From Symsagittifera roscoffensis (taxonomy: Eukaryota; Xenacoelomorpha; Acoela; Convolutidae), in contig NC_087062.1 of NCBI RefSeq assembly GCF_963678635.1, positions 49,674,178 to 49,738,177 of the forward strand: a DNA stretch of 64,000 nucleotides, written 5' to 3'. Both the position numbers and the translations under genes were made by a program. Each line of letters starts with the position of its first letter. Positions within the stretch are counted from its first letter, which is position 1. Below, piece by piece: positions 20,336 to 31,134 of this stretch. The notes beneath the pieces are model-generated. The model was not told the DNA's origin. It saw nothing but the letters and a program-made list of their open reading frames with translations, and searched no databases.

Positions 20336-21900
20336 TCGAATTAGGGGTTGCGAATTTGGCCTCCAATTTTGAATGCCCGAATCATTTTAGTTAACCAGAT
20401 AAGACGATTTTTGAGATTTTTTCAAAAATTTTCAGAACTTTCAAATAAAATAATTTACAAAACTTGAAGTTCCCAACCTTGTAATTGGGTGCTGTCAGAA
20501 TACTCTCAAGAGTTACAAATCTTGCCTCCAAATCCTTGTAGTTCAAATCCTGTTCAAATCCTTGTAGTTTTCGAGATATATCGTTTTTTTGATTTTTTCA
20601 AAAAATGATCAGAAAACTTATATTAATTTTTTTTCGCAAAATCTGAAATTCCCACTCCTGTAGTTGGGTCCTGTCAGAGTAATCTCAAAGATTGCGAATC
20701 TTGCCTCCAAATATGACTGCTCAGTTCATTGTAGTTTTCGAGATATGACGTTTTTTGTATTTTTTCAAAAATTTTCAGAAACTTTTAATTAATTCTCAAA
20801 ATTTGAAATTCCCAACCTTGTATTTGGGTGCTGTCAGAGTACTCTAAGGAGTTACAATTTTGCTTCCAAATATGACTGTTCAAATACTTGTAGTTTTCGA
20901 GATATGACTTTTTTGTGATTTTTCAAAAAAAATTTCAGAAAAAAACGTATATTAATTTTTCTTCCGCAGAATCTGAAACTCCCAACCCTGTACTTTGGTC
21001 CTGTCAGAGTAATCTCAAAGATTGCGAATCTTGCCACATGCGAATGCTAAACGCGACTGCTCAAATGCTTTTAGTTTCCGAGATATGACGTTTTTTGTGA
21101 TTTTTTCAAAATTTGAAATTCCCAACGCTATAGTTTGGTGTTGTCAGGGTACTCTAAAGAGTTGCAAATCTTGCCACATGCGAATGCTAAACGCGACTGC
21201 TCAAATGCTTTTAGATTCCGAGATGTGACGTTTTTTGATTTTTTCAAAATTTTTGAAAGAACTTATCTACAAAGAAATTCAAAAAATTTGAAAGTCCCAA
21301 CCCTGTAGTTGAGTGCTGTCAGGGTACTCTCAGGAGTTACAAATCTTGCAAAATGCAACTGCTCAAATGCGACTGCTCAAATGCTTTAAGTTTGTGACAT
21401 ATTTTTGATTTTTACGAGATGTGACATATTTTTGATTTTTTCAAAATTTCTCAAAGAACTTCCCTACAAAAAATTTCACAAATTTGAAACTGCTAATTTG
21501 TTGGAGAGATAACCTTTGTATCAGCGTACACCCAGGCGTTGCAAATCTTGCCTCTAATTATGAATGCTCAAATCCTTTTAGTTTCCGAGGTGTGACTTTT
21601 ATTATGATTTTTTCAATTTTTTTCGGGAAACTTAGGTTTAAAAAATTCACGAAAGTTAAAATTCCCAACTCTATAGTAGATGACTCTCAGGGACTCTCAG
21701 TGGTTGCAATATGGTCTCCAAATTTTTCCAGAGGCCCATTAAATTTTCGAGGTGACGCTTTTATGGCTTTTCAAAATTGGAATGAAATTTTTTAAAATAA
21801 ATTTGGAAATTGTCAACCCTGTAATTGGGTGCAGTGAGAGTACAGTAAAAGGTTGCAGATCTTGGTTCCAATATTTGCGGTTTTTCATGAGTTGTCGAAT
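20336..21900. repeat. Degenerate satellite-like repeat, period about 140-180 bp
   Basis: About nine imperfect units share the order: CCCAACC(C/T)TGTA near the start, a GGGTGCTGTCAG block, ACTCTCAAGAGTTACAAATCTTGC, TATGACTGCTCAAAT, then GTTTTCGAGATATGACG followed by a T-rich stretch. Anchors fall near 20,472, 20,651, 20,811, 20,983, 21,121, 21,296, 21,664 and 21,797. Units differ a lot in the T-rich part, so this is an old array. No coding potential. Confidence 0.8.
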
Positions 21901-22024
21901 CTTAATACTTTTGAGTTAGTGCACCATTTTTATAAAGTTTTGGCTGGAAGTAGCAAAGATTATGATTCGTCTAGAATTATAGATGAACACATTTTTAAAC
22001 TATTTATCACAGAAGAATGGTTAA

Positions 22025-22180
22025 AAGCTTAAAAAGAACGAATTTAAGGCCGTCGATGAATGGAGAGCTAGACGAAAGAAGAAGCGGGACGAACAATGTG
22101 GTAACATGTCTCTTAGCGATTTTGGCGAGCATAGTGTTGTCCAGTCATCAATGCCACAAATCAAGACCTTCCAACGAATG
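22025..22180 (+). other. Exon-like open stretch ending at a splice donor
   Basis: After a TAA at 22,022-22,024, 52 codons are open and read KAVDEWRARRKKKRDEQ and MPQIKTFQRM, and the stretch ends exactly at a good donor (ATG then GTAAGAAA at 22,181). The basic, charged sequence looks more protein-like than its surroundings. I cannot find a convincing partner exon. It could be an ORF1 fragment of the CR1-like element that follows. Confidence 0.25.
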
Positions 22181-22398
22181 GTAAGAAATTTAGGGGAATT
22201 AACTTGATTATCGTAGAAATTATACGCAAGCAGAGCGATAACTTCTATAACGGTTTTTGTTTTACGCATCTCGGAAAATTTAATCCTAAGTAGTCTCATG
22301 CAACTGCCTTCTCAGTGACGTGGTAAAACGCCTGCAATAGGTTTCAAAGGTGTTTCCACCTCCTTACTCTAATACGTCAATCAAAAGATCGTTTATCG

Positions 22399-23036
22399 AG
22401 TTGAGACCTAGTGGGGAAGATACGAATCAAGATCTATTGCAAACGAGTGCGTCCTAGAAAGACGACGATGTTATATCAAAGTCAATAAATGACCTTACAC
22501 CCAAATTGGTACAGGATGTTGAAGGACAAATCAAACCAGCGATTGATTTGGTATCGAGTTGAGACCTTGTGCGTGCGGAAGAAACGAATCAAGATCTATT
22601 GCAACTGAGTGTGTCCAAGAAAGTCGACGATGTGGTATCAAAGTCAATAAATGACCTGAAACCCAAATTGGTAGAGGACATTGAAGGACAAATCAAACAA
22701 GCGATTGATTTGGTATCGAGTTGAGACCTTGTGGGGAAGAAACGAATCAAGATCTATTGCAAATGAGTGTCCAAGAAAGTCGACGATGTGATATCAAAGT
22801 CAATAAATGACCTGAAACCCAAATTGGTAGAGGACATTGAAGGACAAATCAAACAAGCGATTGATTTGGTAACGAGTTGAGACCTTGTGGGGAAGAGACG
22901 AATCAAGATCTATTGCAAATGAGTGTGTCCAAGAAAGCCGACGATGTGATATCAAAGTGAACAAATGACCTGATACCCAAATTGGTAGAGGATGTTGAAG
23001 GACAAATCAAACAAGCGATTGATTTGGCAAAAATGG
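22399..23036 (+). repeat. Four tandem units of about 160 bp in a coiled-coil-like coding segment
   Basis: Units start with GAGTTGAGAC at about 22,399, 22,557, 22,720 and 22,875 and end with AAGCGATTGATTTGG. In each, one frame encodes KSINDLKPKLVEDIEGQI, a heptad-like pattern, but the unit lengths are not multiples of three, so the frame is not kept between units. Probably a repeated ORF1 coiled-coil portion of a non-LTR element. Confidence 0.8.
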
Positions 23037-23339
23037 GAGTCGTGACAAAATTCAAAGATTTAAATAATTTTGTGGGTTCAAGTTGCACGAAAACAATCTT
23101 ACTCTGAATACTCTTTTTGAAAAATTATAATCGAAGCGATAACGGAAATATTTTTGGCCTAGCTACGATCACTAATGAAGGGCGAAGAGAAAAGATGGAA
23201 ACAACAATGAAGAAAGAGGCTGACACTGGTGATCAGGGTTGCAATGTTTAAAACATGTCTTTTTTTAAACTTGTTTACAACACGTTGAACACTGTTCAAA
23301 ACACCGAATAAATTTAAAGCAATTTCCCTTGAATGGCAG

Positions 23340-24620
23340 ATTTTCTTGTATGCTCTAACTAACTGAACTGTATTCGCCGAAAAATATCCTTGATGGATTT
23401 CGTGACCGAGGTATCGAACGACGCGAATGGTTCGAAACTGCCGAGAGATGATAATCTTCGATTCTTCTGCGTTTTTTTTTCTATCCGACTTTTTCGGAGT
23501 GGATCTTACTGAAAATAAAATGAAAAGAGCACTCAACTTGGAAAAGTACGGTGAACAGACTGTATATTTTCTAATTTTTTTTTTTTGTTTAAAACATGGT
23601 TAAACGTGTAGAACATTTTATACTTGAAAAGTGTTTTTTTTTCAACCCTGCTGGTGATGCGCTAGAGGCACAAATTGTCGAAAATGACATATCCATTGGT
23701 CAAAGATTGCCATCAAGAACGACCAGAGAGGAAACGGTAATAAATCGATTTGCTTGGCTTCTAGAAAAGATTCATCTGCTGCAAGACAAAAAGCCTAAGA
23801 AAAACCGAAAAGTTCAGGGATGTGAAATTTTTCAAAGATTTGAATACTGCTAGGGTCAGTTCCATGAAGATGGTGAATGGAGATGAAAGAGTCCAATAAA
23901 CGTCGACGAGATAATGAGCAATATTTATTCGGAGAAGAGTGATCAAAAAATAACAAGCTGGTGATTTTCTGAATTACATTGTTGAAAGTGCTTGAATGTT
24001 GTTTTTAGTAATTCCAATGGACAGAAAGGATCATGAATGAATCAAATGAGTTCCATTTCAACATGAAATTTGCTTCTTTTAATGTTCTGTTATCTAATGT
24101 ACGATCTCTAAAAAAGCGTCACAAGTTAAGAAGCTTTTCTAAGTACTCTCGTCGCTGCACTCAATATGTTTTGCCTGTTTGAAACTTGGTTTAACGAAAC
24201 AGACGATATCAACTTGTTTCAGTTTAAAGGGTTTCAAACACTGATATCTACCATTGGAAAAAATCCTAGAAGCATGATAATTCTATGTGAGTCGGCGACT
24301 CGAATTAGTGATGCATCTAGAACCTTTTTTGACTATTTCTTGAAAAGCTATTTAGAAAACTCAAACCTAAGAGTTCTCAATATGGATGCGTTTCCGACCA
24401 TATCCTGTAATTTTGACTGCAATTTTCATATCAAAAGCTGAGGAATCAATCTATTCACTCCGAGAGATGTCTTTTTTAAGGAAGAAATCATTCCAACGAT
24501 TTCTCAATCATTTTAAAAGGAAAGTTAGAGTTCTCGATACTCATCAACGATGCGAACCTTACATTATTGATGCGTACGATAGGATAAATTTGAAGTTAAT
24601 CACTTTGAGTCATTGAAATT
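23340..24620 (+). pseudogene. CR1-like element fragment 1: ORF1 C-terminus and endonuclease pieces
   Basis: Bases 23,596-23,853 encode SIGQRLPSRTTREETVINRF and LLEKIHLLQDKK, resembling the conserved C-terminal segment of non-LTR ORF1 proteins (an RLPS motif followed by an RFA-type helix). Downstream, FNVLLSNVRSLKK (about 24,078-24,116) and CLFETWFNETDD (about 24,172-24,205) are the N-terminal motifs of an AP-type endonuclease of CR1-like ORF2. It then jumps to ESATRISDASRTFFDYFL (about 24,290-24,340), which belongs near the end of the endonuclease, so the middle is missing. Several frameshifts; no RT found here. Confidence 0.65.
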
Positions 24621-25930
24621 TTTTGCTCTTAAAAGAATACTCAACTTGGAAAATTACGGTGCCCAGATTGCATATAATTTATGTTTTTTTTTTTGGTTTA
24701 AAACCTTTTTTTATAAAACGTTTTGAACATTTAAATCATTTTATACTCGAAACCTGTTTTTTGCAACCCTACTGGTGATGCACCAGAGGCACGAATTGTC
24801 GAAAATAACATATCCATTGGTCAAAGACTGCCCTCAAGAACGACCAGAGAGACACCGGTAATGCTTAGATTTGCTAGGCTTCTAGAGAAGATTCATCTGC
24901 TGCAAAACAGAAAAAAAAACTAGGAAAAACCAGAAACTTCAGGAATTTGAAAATTTTCGATCTAAGATGTGAGTCCTGCTCAAGTCTTTTTCATGAACAT
25001 GGTGAAGGGAGATGAGAAAGTTCAATCAAGGTCAACGAGATAAGGAGCAATGTTTTTCGGAGGAGAGTGATCAAAAAATAATAATAATTACTGGACAGTA
25101 TTTAGCTGGTGATTATCTGAATTATGATGTTGAAAGTGTGATGAACTGCTTCAATGCTGTTTTTAGGAATTCTAGTGGACAGAAAGGATCCTCAATCAAA
25201 TGAGTTCCATTTTTTTATGAAATGTGCTGATATCAATGTTCTGTTATCTAATGTGCGATCTCTAAAAAAGCATCACATGTTTTAAGAAGCTTTTTGAAGT
25301 ACTCGCGAAACTCCACTCATTATATTTTGCCTATTTGAAACTTGGATTAATGAAACAGATGATATCAGCTTGTTTCAGCTTAAAGGATTTTATACACTGA
25401 TATCTACTAATGGAAAAACTTTTAGAACCATGATACAACTAGTTAATTTAGTTTATCTAAATGATCAGCTGGGTTCGAAATTACTTGAATCTGCCTGTTT
25501 TTCTTTAAAATAATGGTTTGAAAGCTATAATGTTGGCAGCATATGCACCACCTAGATATAAAAAAGTTTTCTTCGGAGTTTTGCGTAAAGAACTTGAAAA
25601 TCTTGCTCAACACAAAATACCGATAATTTTAACGGCTGATTACAATATCGATACTTTCAAAAACAATAATCTGAAGCATGGTTGTTTGGATATAATAACA
25701 TCCGATGGTTTCGAGTTTTCTAAATGAGTCTGCGACTCGAATTAGTGAAGCTTCTGAAACCTTTATTGACCATTTCTTGAAAAGCCATTTAGAAATCAAA
25801 AACCAATGCGCATTAATTTTATAAAGGATTGAGAAATGCGCTTACTGAAAAGAACATGTTAAACAAAGATTTTTCCCATCATAACTTCAATAAATGCGTA
25901 GGAGACTCGAGTTAAATTCAAATTTCTGAA
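24621..25930 (+). pseudogene. CR1-like element fragment 2: ORF1 C-terminus and endonuclease
   Basis: Second tandem copy, about 1.1 kb after the first. It repeats the ORF1 segment (QRLPSRTTRE near 24,830) and the LLSNVRSLKK and CLFETWINETDD motifs (about 25,235-25,360). Here more of the endonuclease remains: AAYAPPRYKKVFF and ILTADYNIDTFKNN (about 25,535-25,675), the latter being the GDFN-like catalytic region, and TRISEASETFIDHFL after 25,735. In-frame stops interrupt it at several points. The RT domain is absent. Confidence 0.7.
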
Positions 25931-25939
25931 TGAAGTAAA

Positions 25940-26515
25940 TAGAAAAGCTCACAATTGAACTGTATTCGTGGAAAAATATTCTCGATTGATTTTGTGAACG
26001 AGGTATTGAACGACGAAAATGGTTCGAAAGTGCCGACAAATGGTAATATTTTTGTTCTGGATTCTTGATTTGCTGCGTTTGTTTTTTGCATCCGACTTTT
26101 TCGGAGTCGATCCTACTGAAAATGACATGAAAAGAGCGCCCAAATTGGAAAAGTACGGTTCACAGACTGCTTATAATCTGATTGTTTTTTTTGCTTAAAT
26201 TTTTTCAAACGTTTAAAACTTTTTATACTCGAAACTTCTTCTTTTTTTGCAACCCTGCTGGTGATGCACTAGACGCACAAAGTGTCGAAAATGACAAAGT
26301 GTTGCTGCTTTAATTGTTCTGATATCTAATGTACGATATCTAAAAAAGCATCCAATAAATTGAGAAGCTTTTCTAAGTACTGTCGTGTCTGCACTTTATA
26401 TGTTTTGCCTATTTGAAACTTGGTTTAATGAAACAGACGATATCAACTTGTTTCAGCTTAAAGGATTTCAAACACTGATATCTACTAATGGAAAAACTTT
26501 TAGAACCATGGTTTA
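25940..26515 (+). pseudogene. CR1-like element fragment 3 (short)
   Basis: Third copy of the same unit, starting with the leader also found at 23,360 and then reaching LLSNVRSLKK-like sequence near 26,325 and CLFETWFNETDD near 26,400-26,440. A deletion removes much of the ORF1 segment. It ends near 26,515 where the similarity to the other copies stops. Confidence 0.6.
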
Positions 26516-26985
26516 ATTGTATAAAATTTAAACTCAAAATCAAACTAAGAAAAGAGAGTGATGCTTTGACTTTTGATTATGCTGGATGAAACGAGTAACG
26601 ACAGCAACTGATGTACATATGGGCTAATGAAAGTTAAATACTACGCTTGAAAAGAATCTCATTCTTGAATTTGAAGTTCTATGCTGTCTGCCATTTTAGT
26701 GTTTCGTTTTTGAATTAAAAAGATCCGAAAACCAGTACTTAACGAGAGTTCGCTGTTTTAGTTTTAAAGAAATCTTAAAATTGAATTTATTTCTAACAAT
26801 TTAATTCAAAATTCAAATCCTTGATAGATGCTCACGTCTATTCTTTTCAAAATATATAATTACATAAAAATACGTGTATTTTAAAAAGCCAAAGGAAATA
26901 AATGAAAATGTAAGATAGGACGGGGCATCCAACAAGGCTTTGGATTTGGAATTGAACGCTTAAAAAAAAGCTAATTGCATATGTA
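26516..26985. other. AT-rich spacer, no gene seen
   Basis: No convincing coding frame, repeat or RNA gene. It separates the CR1-like fragments from the first block of the composite repeat. Confidence 0.45.
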
Positions 26986-27480
26986 TTTTATTTTAGGCAA
27001 TGTAGTGTGAATTAGTTACAGATATTGAACCACTGAAAAGTTGAACCAACAGGGTTTTCAAAAGTCATTTTGGCCAAGCGCATCTATAACTATAGTTTTT
27101 TCGGTAGAGAGCATTTATAAATACTTCATAATTTTTGCAAAAATGAGAAAAAACTTATTGTAATTAAAGTAAAGTATACTACAGTAGTAATATCAGCAAA
27201 ATTTCGAATGACAGAAAATTGAAACCTGTGAATGTTCTTGGCAGAGAGCACATATCATTAATTTTCGGCAGACCACACCCTATGAGTATGATAATTTTGA
27301 CAAAGAGCACGATTTCATCATAGTTCAATATCTGTAACTGATTTAAACTACATTGCCTCGAATGCCGTCAAGAAGTTATATTTAAGTTATAGCGTGCGCT
27401 CTGCCGGTGTTGTTTTGGCAGAGCGCACTCTTGACCCCAAATTTAACGCCGGTAGAGCGCACTCGAGCTCCTGAGTAAAT
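26986..27480. repeat. Iterated GCAGAGCGCAC-type motif region
   Basis: Short variants of GGCAGAGCGCAC or GCAGAGAGCAC followed by TATAACTAT-like sequence recur here (about 27,070, 27,110, 27,240, 27,394-27,428, 27,450). A related form occurs at 30,345-30,560, 41,180-41,400 and 46,070-46,275. In every place it sits directly before a run of the 140-bp repeats. At 27,394-27,428 two copies face each other as a hairpin. Confidence 0.65.
27394..27428. other. Perfect 12-bp inverted repeat (hairpin)
   Basis: GTGCGCTCTGCC (27,394-27,405) and GGCAGAGCGCAC (27,417-27,428) are perfect reverse complements with an 11-base loop. The high GC of the arms stands out in AT-rich surroundings. Confidence 0.9.
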
Positions 27481-27729
27481 TTGGGCCAACCTATCTGTAC
27501 GAAAAAATTCTGGGTGCAAAACAGCGAATTTTATCGTGTGAACCAATCGAGTTATCAACTTTTTTGAGTTCTGAAGAAAATTACTAACTCGCTACTTTTT
27601 AATTACATGTGAGCTCTGCTGACTTTTTAGGTTTTCTGCAATTTTCAATAACTTTTGTTAAAGATTCTAATTTTTTTTCTGGTACCATTTATCTAATTTT
27701 GTTTTTAATGTACTCTCGAATATCGAAGT

Positions 27730-28370
27730 TGATCTAAAGCATAACTTGAAATAATTCAAATCTTCATAGCTTGAACTGCTTGTATTTGATAAATTATCAT
27801 TTCGCGAAACAATTCTGTCTCTGAAATAACTTGAATTAATTCATAGTTTCATCGGTTGAATGGCTCCAATTGAAAAACTAAAACTTTTAGCCATGCGATT
27901 CTCTTGGTGAAGTATTTTGAAACAGTTCAAAGTTTACTGGCCTGAATAGCTTGCTTGAAAAATTCACTTTTCGCGAACCGATCGGTCTATGAAGACACTT
28001 AAAGTATTTCAAAGTTTTCTCAGTCTAATGTCTCTAATTGAAAAACTAAAGCTTTTCGCCCACCCCCTTCGGGAAATAACTTAATAACTTCTCTGAAAAA
28101 AATGTTTTGCTCTAAAAACAACTTGAATGTTTCAAATTTTCATCGCTTGATTAGCTTGAATCAAGTCTGAAACTGTCAATAAAGCAAATGTTTCTGTTTT
28201 TGCTAATTAGTTTGATTCATGAAATAACATAGCTCGAATGGCTTCGAAGAAAACCTTTATTTTTTCGCCATCCAAATCCTTTCGTGACTCAGCTTGAAAT
28301 GGCTTGATCAGCTTGCTTAAAAAACCTGAACAACTATCTTTCGATCATCTGATCATGGAGACACGCTAGT
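27730..28370 (+). repeat. Degenerate tandem repeats of about 140 bp (block A, first run)
   Basis: Several imperfect units share AATAACTTGAA(A), TTCAAA, TTTTCATCGCTTGAAT or AGCTTGAA, and TTGAAAAACTAAA(A/G)CTTTTCGCC. Runs of the same family are found at about 30,590-31,130, 35,505-35,870, 38,870-39,230, 41,440-41,950, 43,760-44,120 and 46,330-46,840. Four of these runs end directly at a TATA box. Confidence 0.8.
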
Positions 28371-28373
28371 TAG

Positions 28374-28381
28374 TATAAATA
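28374..28381 (+). promoter_or_regulatory. TATA box of block A promoter
   Basis: TATAAATA followed by GCGTCGG, about 20 bases after the last 140-bp repeat. The same element stands at 35,879-35,886, 39,235-39,242 and 44,125-44,132 with nearly identical flanks. A start site about 30 bases downstream would be near GTGGGTGTCAAATAACG. No transcript evidence. Confidence 0.55.
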
Positions 28382-28483
28382 GCGTCGGCAAAATAGTTAG
28401 TGGGTGTCAAATAACGAATTTATCGTGTGAAGAAAAAGTTTATTAAAATCCAAGCAGTATATAAATGCATTAAATTACAAACA

Positions 28484-28893
28484 ATGACCTCCAGTTCAAA
28501 GCAAGTTTCTTTCTTAAGAATCAAACACAGAAATTTTTTTTGGTGTATGGCAGCGTCAAGCAGGAGAGGGTAAGATTGCACAAAATATCTATGTATTACT
28601 ATAATGAACGTAATGTGAAACATTCGTTTCAGACATTTTTCTACGTCTTGCCCTTCAGTGATGTCCAACAGACGAATAGTGCTGCTGGTTTTGACCCAAT
28701 TCGAACAAATGAGCATGACTGCAGCGGAAGCGGGTTGCTGAATTTGAGCATTGGTCATTGTCACTCTCTCATGGCGTCTCCTTGGAAACAGCCCGAATCA
28801 GACATACCTGAAGAAGGGTTTGGATTTGGACTAGAAGGGGGAGATGGAGATCCGGTCATAGTGAAAAGTGTACTGTCAGGTAATAGGGAATGA
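28484..28893 (+). other. Exon-like conserved segment after the TATA box (block A)
   Basis: An ATG at 28,484 opens 28 codons (MTSSSKQVSFLRIKHRNFF) that end at an ideal donor, AGG then GTAAGA at 28,570. An acceptor TTTCAG lies at 28,627-28,632, giving a 63-base intron. A second ATG at 28,771 opens MASPWKQPESDIPEEGFGFG, which reaches a possible donor CAG-GTAATA at 28,880. Related copies lie at about 35,990-36,398, 39,345-39,750 and 44,235-44,640. There the first donor is GTTAGA, and copy B has lost the first ATG. The second half is strikingly conserved between copies. The product is not recognised; the minus strand also has open frames here, so the coding strand is uncertain. Confidence 0.3.
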
Positions 28894-28970
28894 AAAAAAG
28901 CACTTTGCTTGCTTTGATAGTTGAAAACGGCATTTTAACTGGAAAGAGGACTAAATACATTTTGGAATAT

Positions 28971-29640
28971 TTATGCAGTTATTCGGAGTAGTTGTCCCTT
29001 GTGCCCGCTTAACCGCTTGAATACTTCATTCGGGGTGCATTTTGGCCTCGTAATGTTTGTGCATTCACTGCATACTTTTATCCAGACTGGTTGGCAGAAA
29101 TCAGGTTCGAATCTAAATAATACAAATTGCCTGTAATATTTTGAATTCGGCAAGCATGAAATCATCTCAAATTTTTTTCCCACGCCTTAGTGATCACACA
29201 AAACTGTTTTTAAAACCAGCATCAGACTATTTGTTATCAGTATCAGATTATTTTTTTGTTTGCCTGTAATTTTTTAGGCTGGTGATTAGCAACTGTTATT
29301 AAATCGGAGCTTTTTTCAGATCAACAGCTAGCTAAACAGGTTTTGTCAGCCAAAGAGATTTTTGAGCAGTTGTGACTTTGAAAATTTTCGTTATATTCGA
29401 AATTTAATTAAAAGTGTCAATGAGGGTATTGCAGACCCTTATCTAGGTCGTGATTTTTTCAGGAAAAAATTATGCAGTCTCAAATTTGTTTTTTTTTGCT
29501 TTTTAATTTTGCGACTGGGTTCTATACTTTTAAATATAATTTCTATATAATTTTTTAAAGGGTGTTGCAACTGGGTTCTATACTTTTTTCTCTTCAATAA
29601 CTTTGTTTACATGGTGAATTGTCGTAGTATGTAAAACAAG
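28971..29640. other. Gene-free part of block A
   Basis: Conserved in blocks C and D (about 39,825-40,465 and 44,715-45,355) but with scattered stops in all frames. Two TATCAG-type short repeats near 29,220-29,250. Nothing identified. Confidence 0.45.
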
Positions 29641-29651
29641 CCTAAACCCCC

Positions 29652-29684
29652 GGGGAGGGGGTGGGGCTTGAGCGAGGGCGGGGG
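29652..29684 (+). other. G-rich tract with quadruplex pattern (block A)
   Basis: Five runs of three or more G on the plus strand (GGGGAGGGGGTGGGG, then GAGGGCGGGGG) inside very AT-rich sequence, ending in GTAAGATGG. Copies at 36,470-36,501, 40,474-40,506 and 45,365-45,397 keep the pattern. Confidence 0.8.
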
Positions 29685-29696
29685 TAAGATGGAGAG

Positions 29697-30010
29697 TAAA
29701 TGTATGTTTATTATACCTTTGACCCGTTGCACTTGGGATTTACTACCATTCATTTCCAGTTGAAAATACTAATGCAGAGTCTGTAACGCAAACTCGTATT
29801 TGTATGTAACTGGTGCAAATGCATGTACCCATATAAGTAGTTTGGTTCAGTTTGGGCAAATAAACTATTTAGCCAACATATATTTCTTCCTTTCCAGGGT
29901 TGTCGTGTTGTTATCTAGATGTTATTAACAGACCGATATTTAACACGTTATTAGCACATCCTTTTAAACAATTCGAGCTTTCAATTCGAATGCAGTTGTT
30001 TTTTCATATC
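29697..30010 (+). repeat. About 310-bp repeat, first copy in block A
   Basis: The segment from AAATGTATGTTTATTATACC to TGCAGTTGTTTTTTCATAT recurs at about 31,135-31,449. Further copies lie at about 36,516 (single), 40,519 and 41,966, and 45,410 and 46,851. It contains an open stretch (IIPLTRCTRDLLPF) and a splice-acceptor-like CCTTTCCAGGG, but no recognised function. The two copies in each block bracket about 1.1 kb. Confidence 0.75.
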
Positions 30011-31134
30011 TGGCGCAAAAAAGCAGTAAGGGGTGGTAAACATAAGTTAAACTAAATTTTTTCTGGTTCCAATAAATCTGGTTGTAGGCGTTGAAGATCT
30101 GCCAAACCATATGTTACAAGGGAAAAAATTCATTTTTGTTAAAGGAAGGCAAACATTGGCCCCGTTTAAAAATGTTAAAAATCTTGAACAACATATTAGA
30201 TCACACTTATTATAGTATCTGGTTGTCAAAAAAAGATAAATGAAGCTTCGGAGTGGTGGCTGATAAGGTGCATTCGAACGTTTCTTAGTTCAGCATTTTT
30301 CAATTTATTTTAGCCTTGTTCGTTGAATAATGAAAAAAATTGCAAACGGCAGAGCGCACTTATAACTATTAATTTTGGCAAAAAAACACTGAAAGGAAAC
30401 AATTTTTTTCTTGACGGCAATCATTGCAATGTAGTTTAAATTAGTTACAGATGTTGAACCATCATGAAAAGTTGGCCCAACGGGGTTTCCTAAAGTCATT
30501 TTAGCAAAGCGCACCCATAACTATGGTTTTTTATAGGCAGAGAGCACGCTATAACTATATACATATACATATATAAGTTTTATGGGCTTATTAGCTTGCT
30601 AAAGAAAAACAATTTTCAGGAACCAAATTGATCTATAGCATAACTTGAAATAATTCAAATCTTCATAGCTTGAACTGCTTGTATTTGATAAGTTATCTTT
30701 TCGCGAAACAATTATGTCTCTGAAATAACTTGAATTAATTCATAGTTTCATCGGTTGAATGGCTCCAATTGAAAAACTAAAACTTTTAGCCATGCGATTC
30801 TCTTGGTGAAATAACTTGAAACAGTTCAATGTTTACTGGCCTGAATAGCTTGCTTGAAAAATTCACTTTTCGCGAACCGATCGGTCTATGAAGACACTTG
30901 AAGTATTTCAAAGTTTTCTCAGTCTAATGACTCTAATTGAAGAACTAAAGCTTTTCGCCCACCCCCTTCGGGAAATAACTTAATAACTTCTCTGAAAAAA
31001 TTGTTTTGCTCTAAAAACAACTCGAAATGTTTCAAATTTTCATCGCTTGATTAGCTTGAATCAAGTCTGAAACTTTCAATAAAGAAAATGTTTCTGTTTT
31101 TGCTGACTAGTTTGATTCTGACTAGTTTGATCCA
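30011..31134. other. Interval between the two 310-bp repeats of block A
   Basis: It contains no gene. It holds the GCAGAGCGCAC motif cluster (about 30,345-30,560) and a second run of the 140-bp repeats (about 30,590-31,130), i.e. the same order as 26,986-28,370. Confidence 0.55.

Noticed and set aside
26986-28370. Possible CRISPR-like array because of regularly spaced repeats
   Set aside because: The repeats are degenerate, about 140 bp, without uniform short direct repeats and unique spacers, and the context is a eukaryotic transposon region.
29697-30010. TATA-like ATATAAG next to TTCAGTTT in the 310-bp repeat as a core promoter
   Set aside because: The spacing between the TATA-like word and the initiator-like word is only about 17 bases, too short for a standard TATA promoter.
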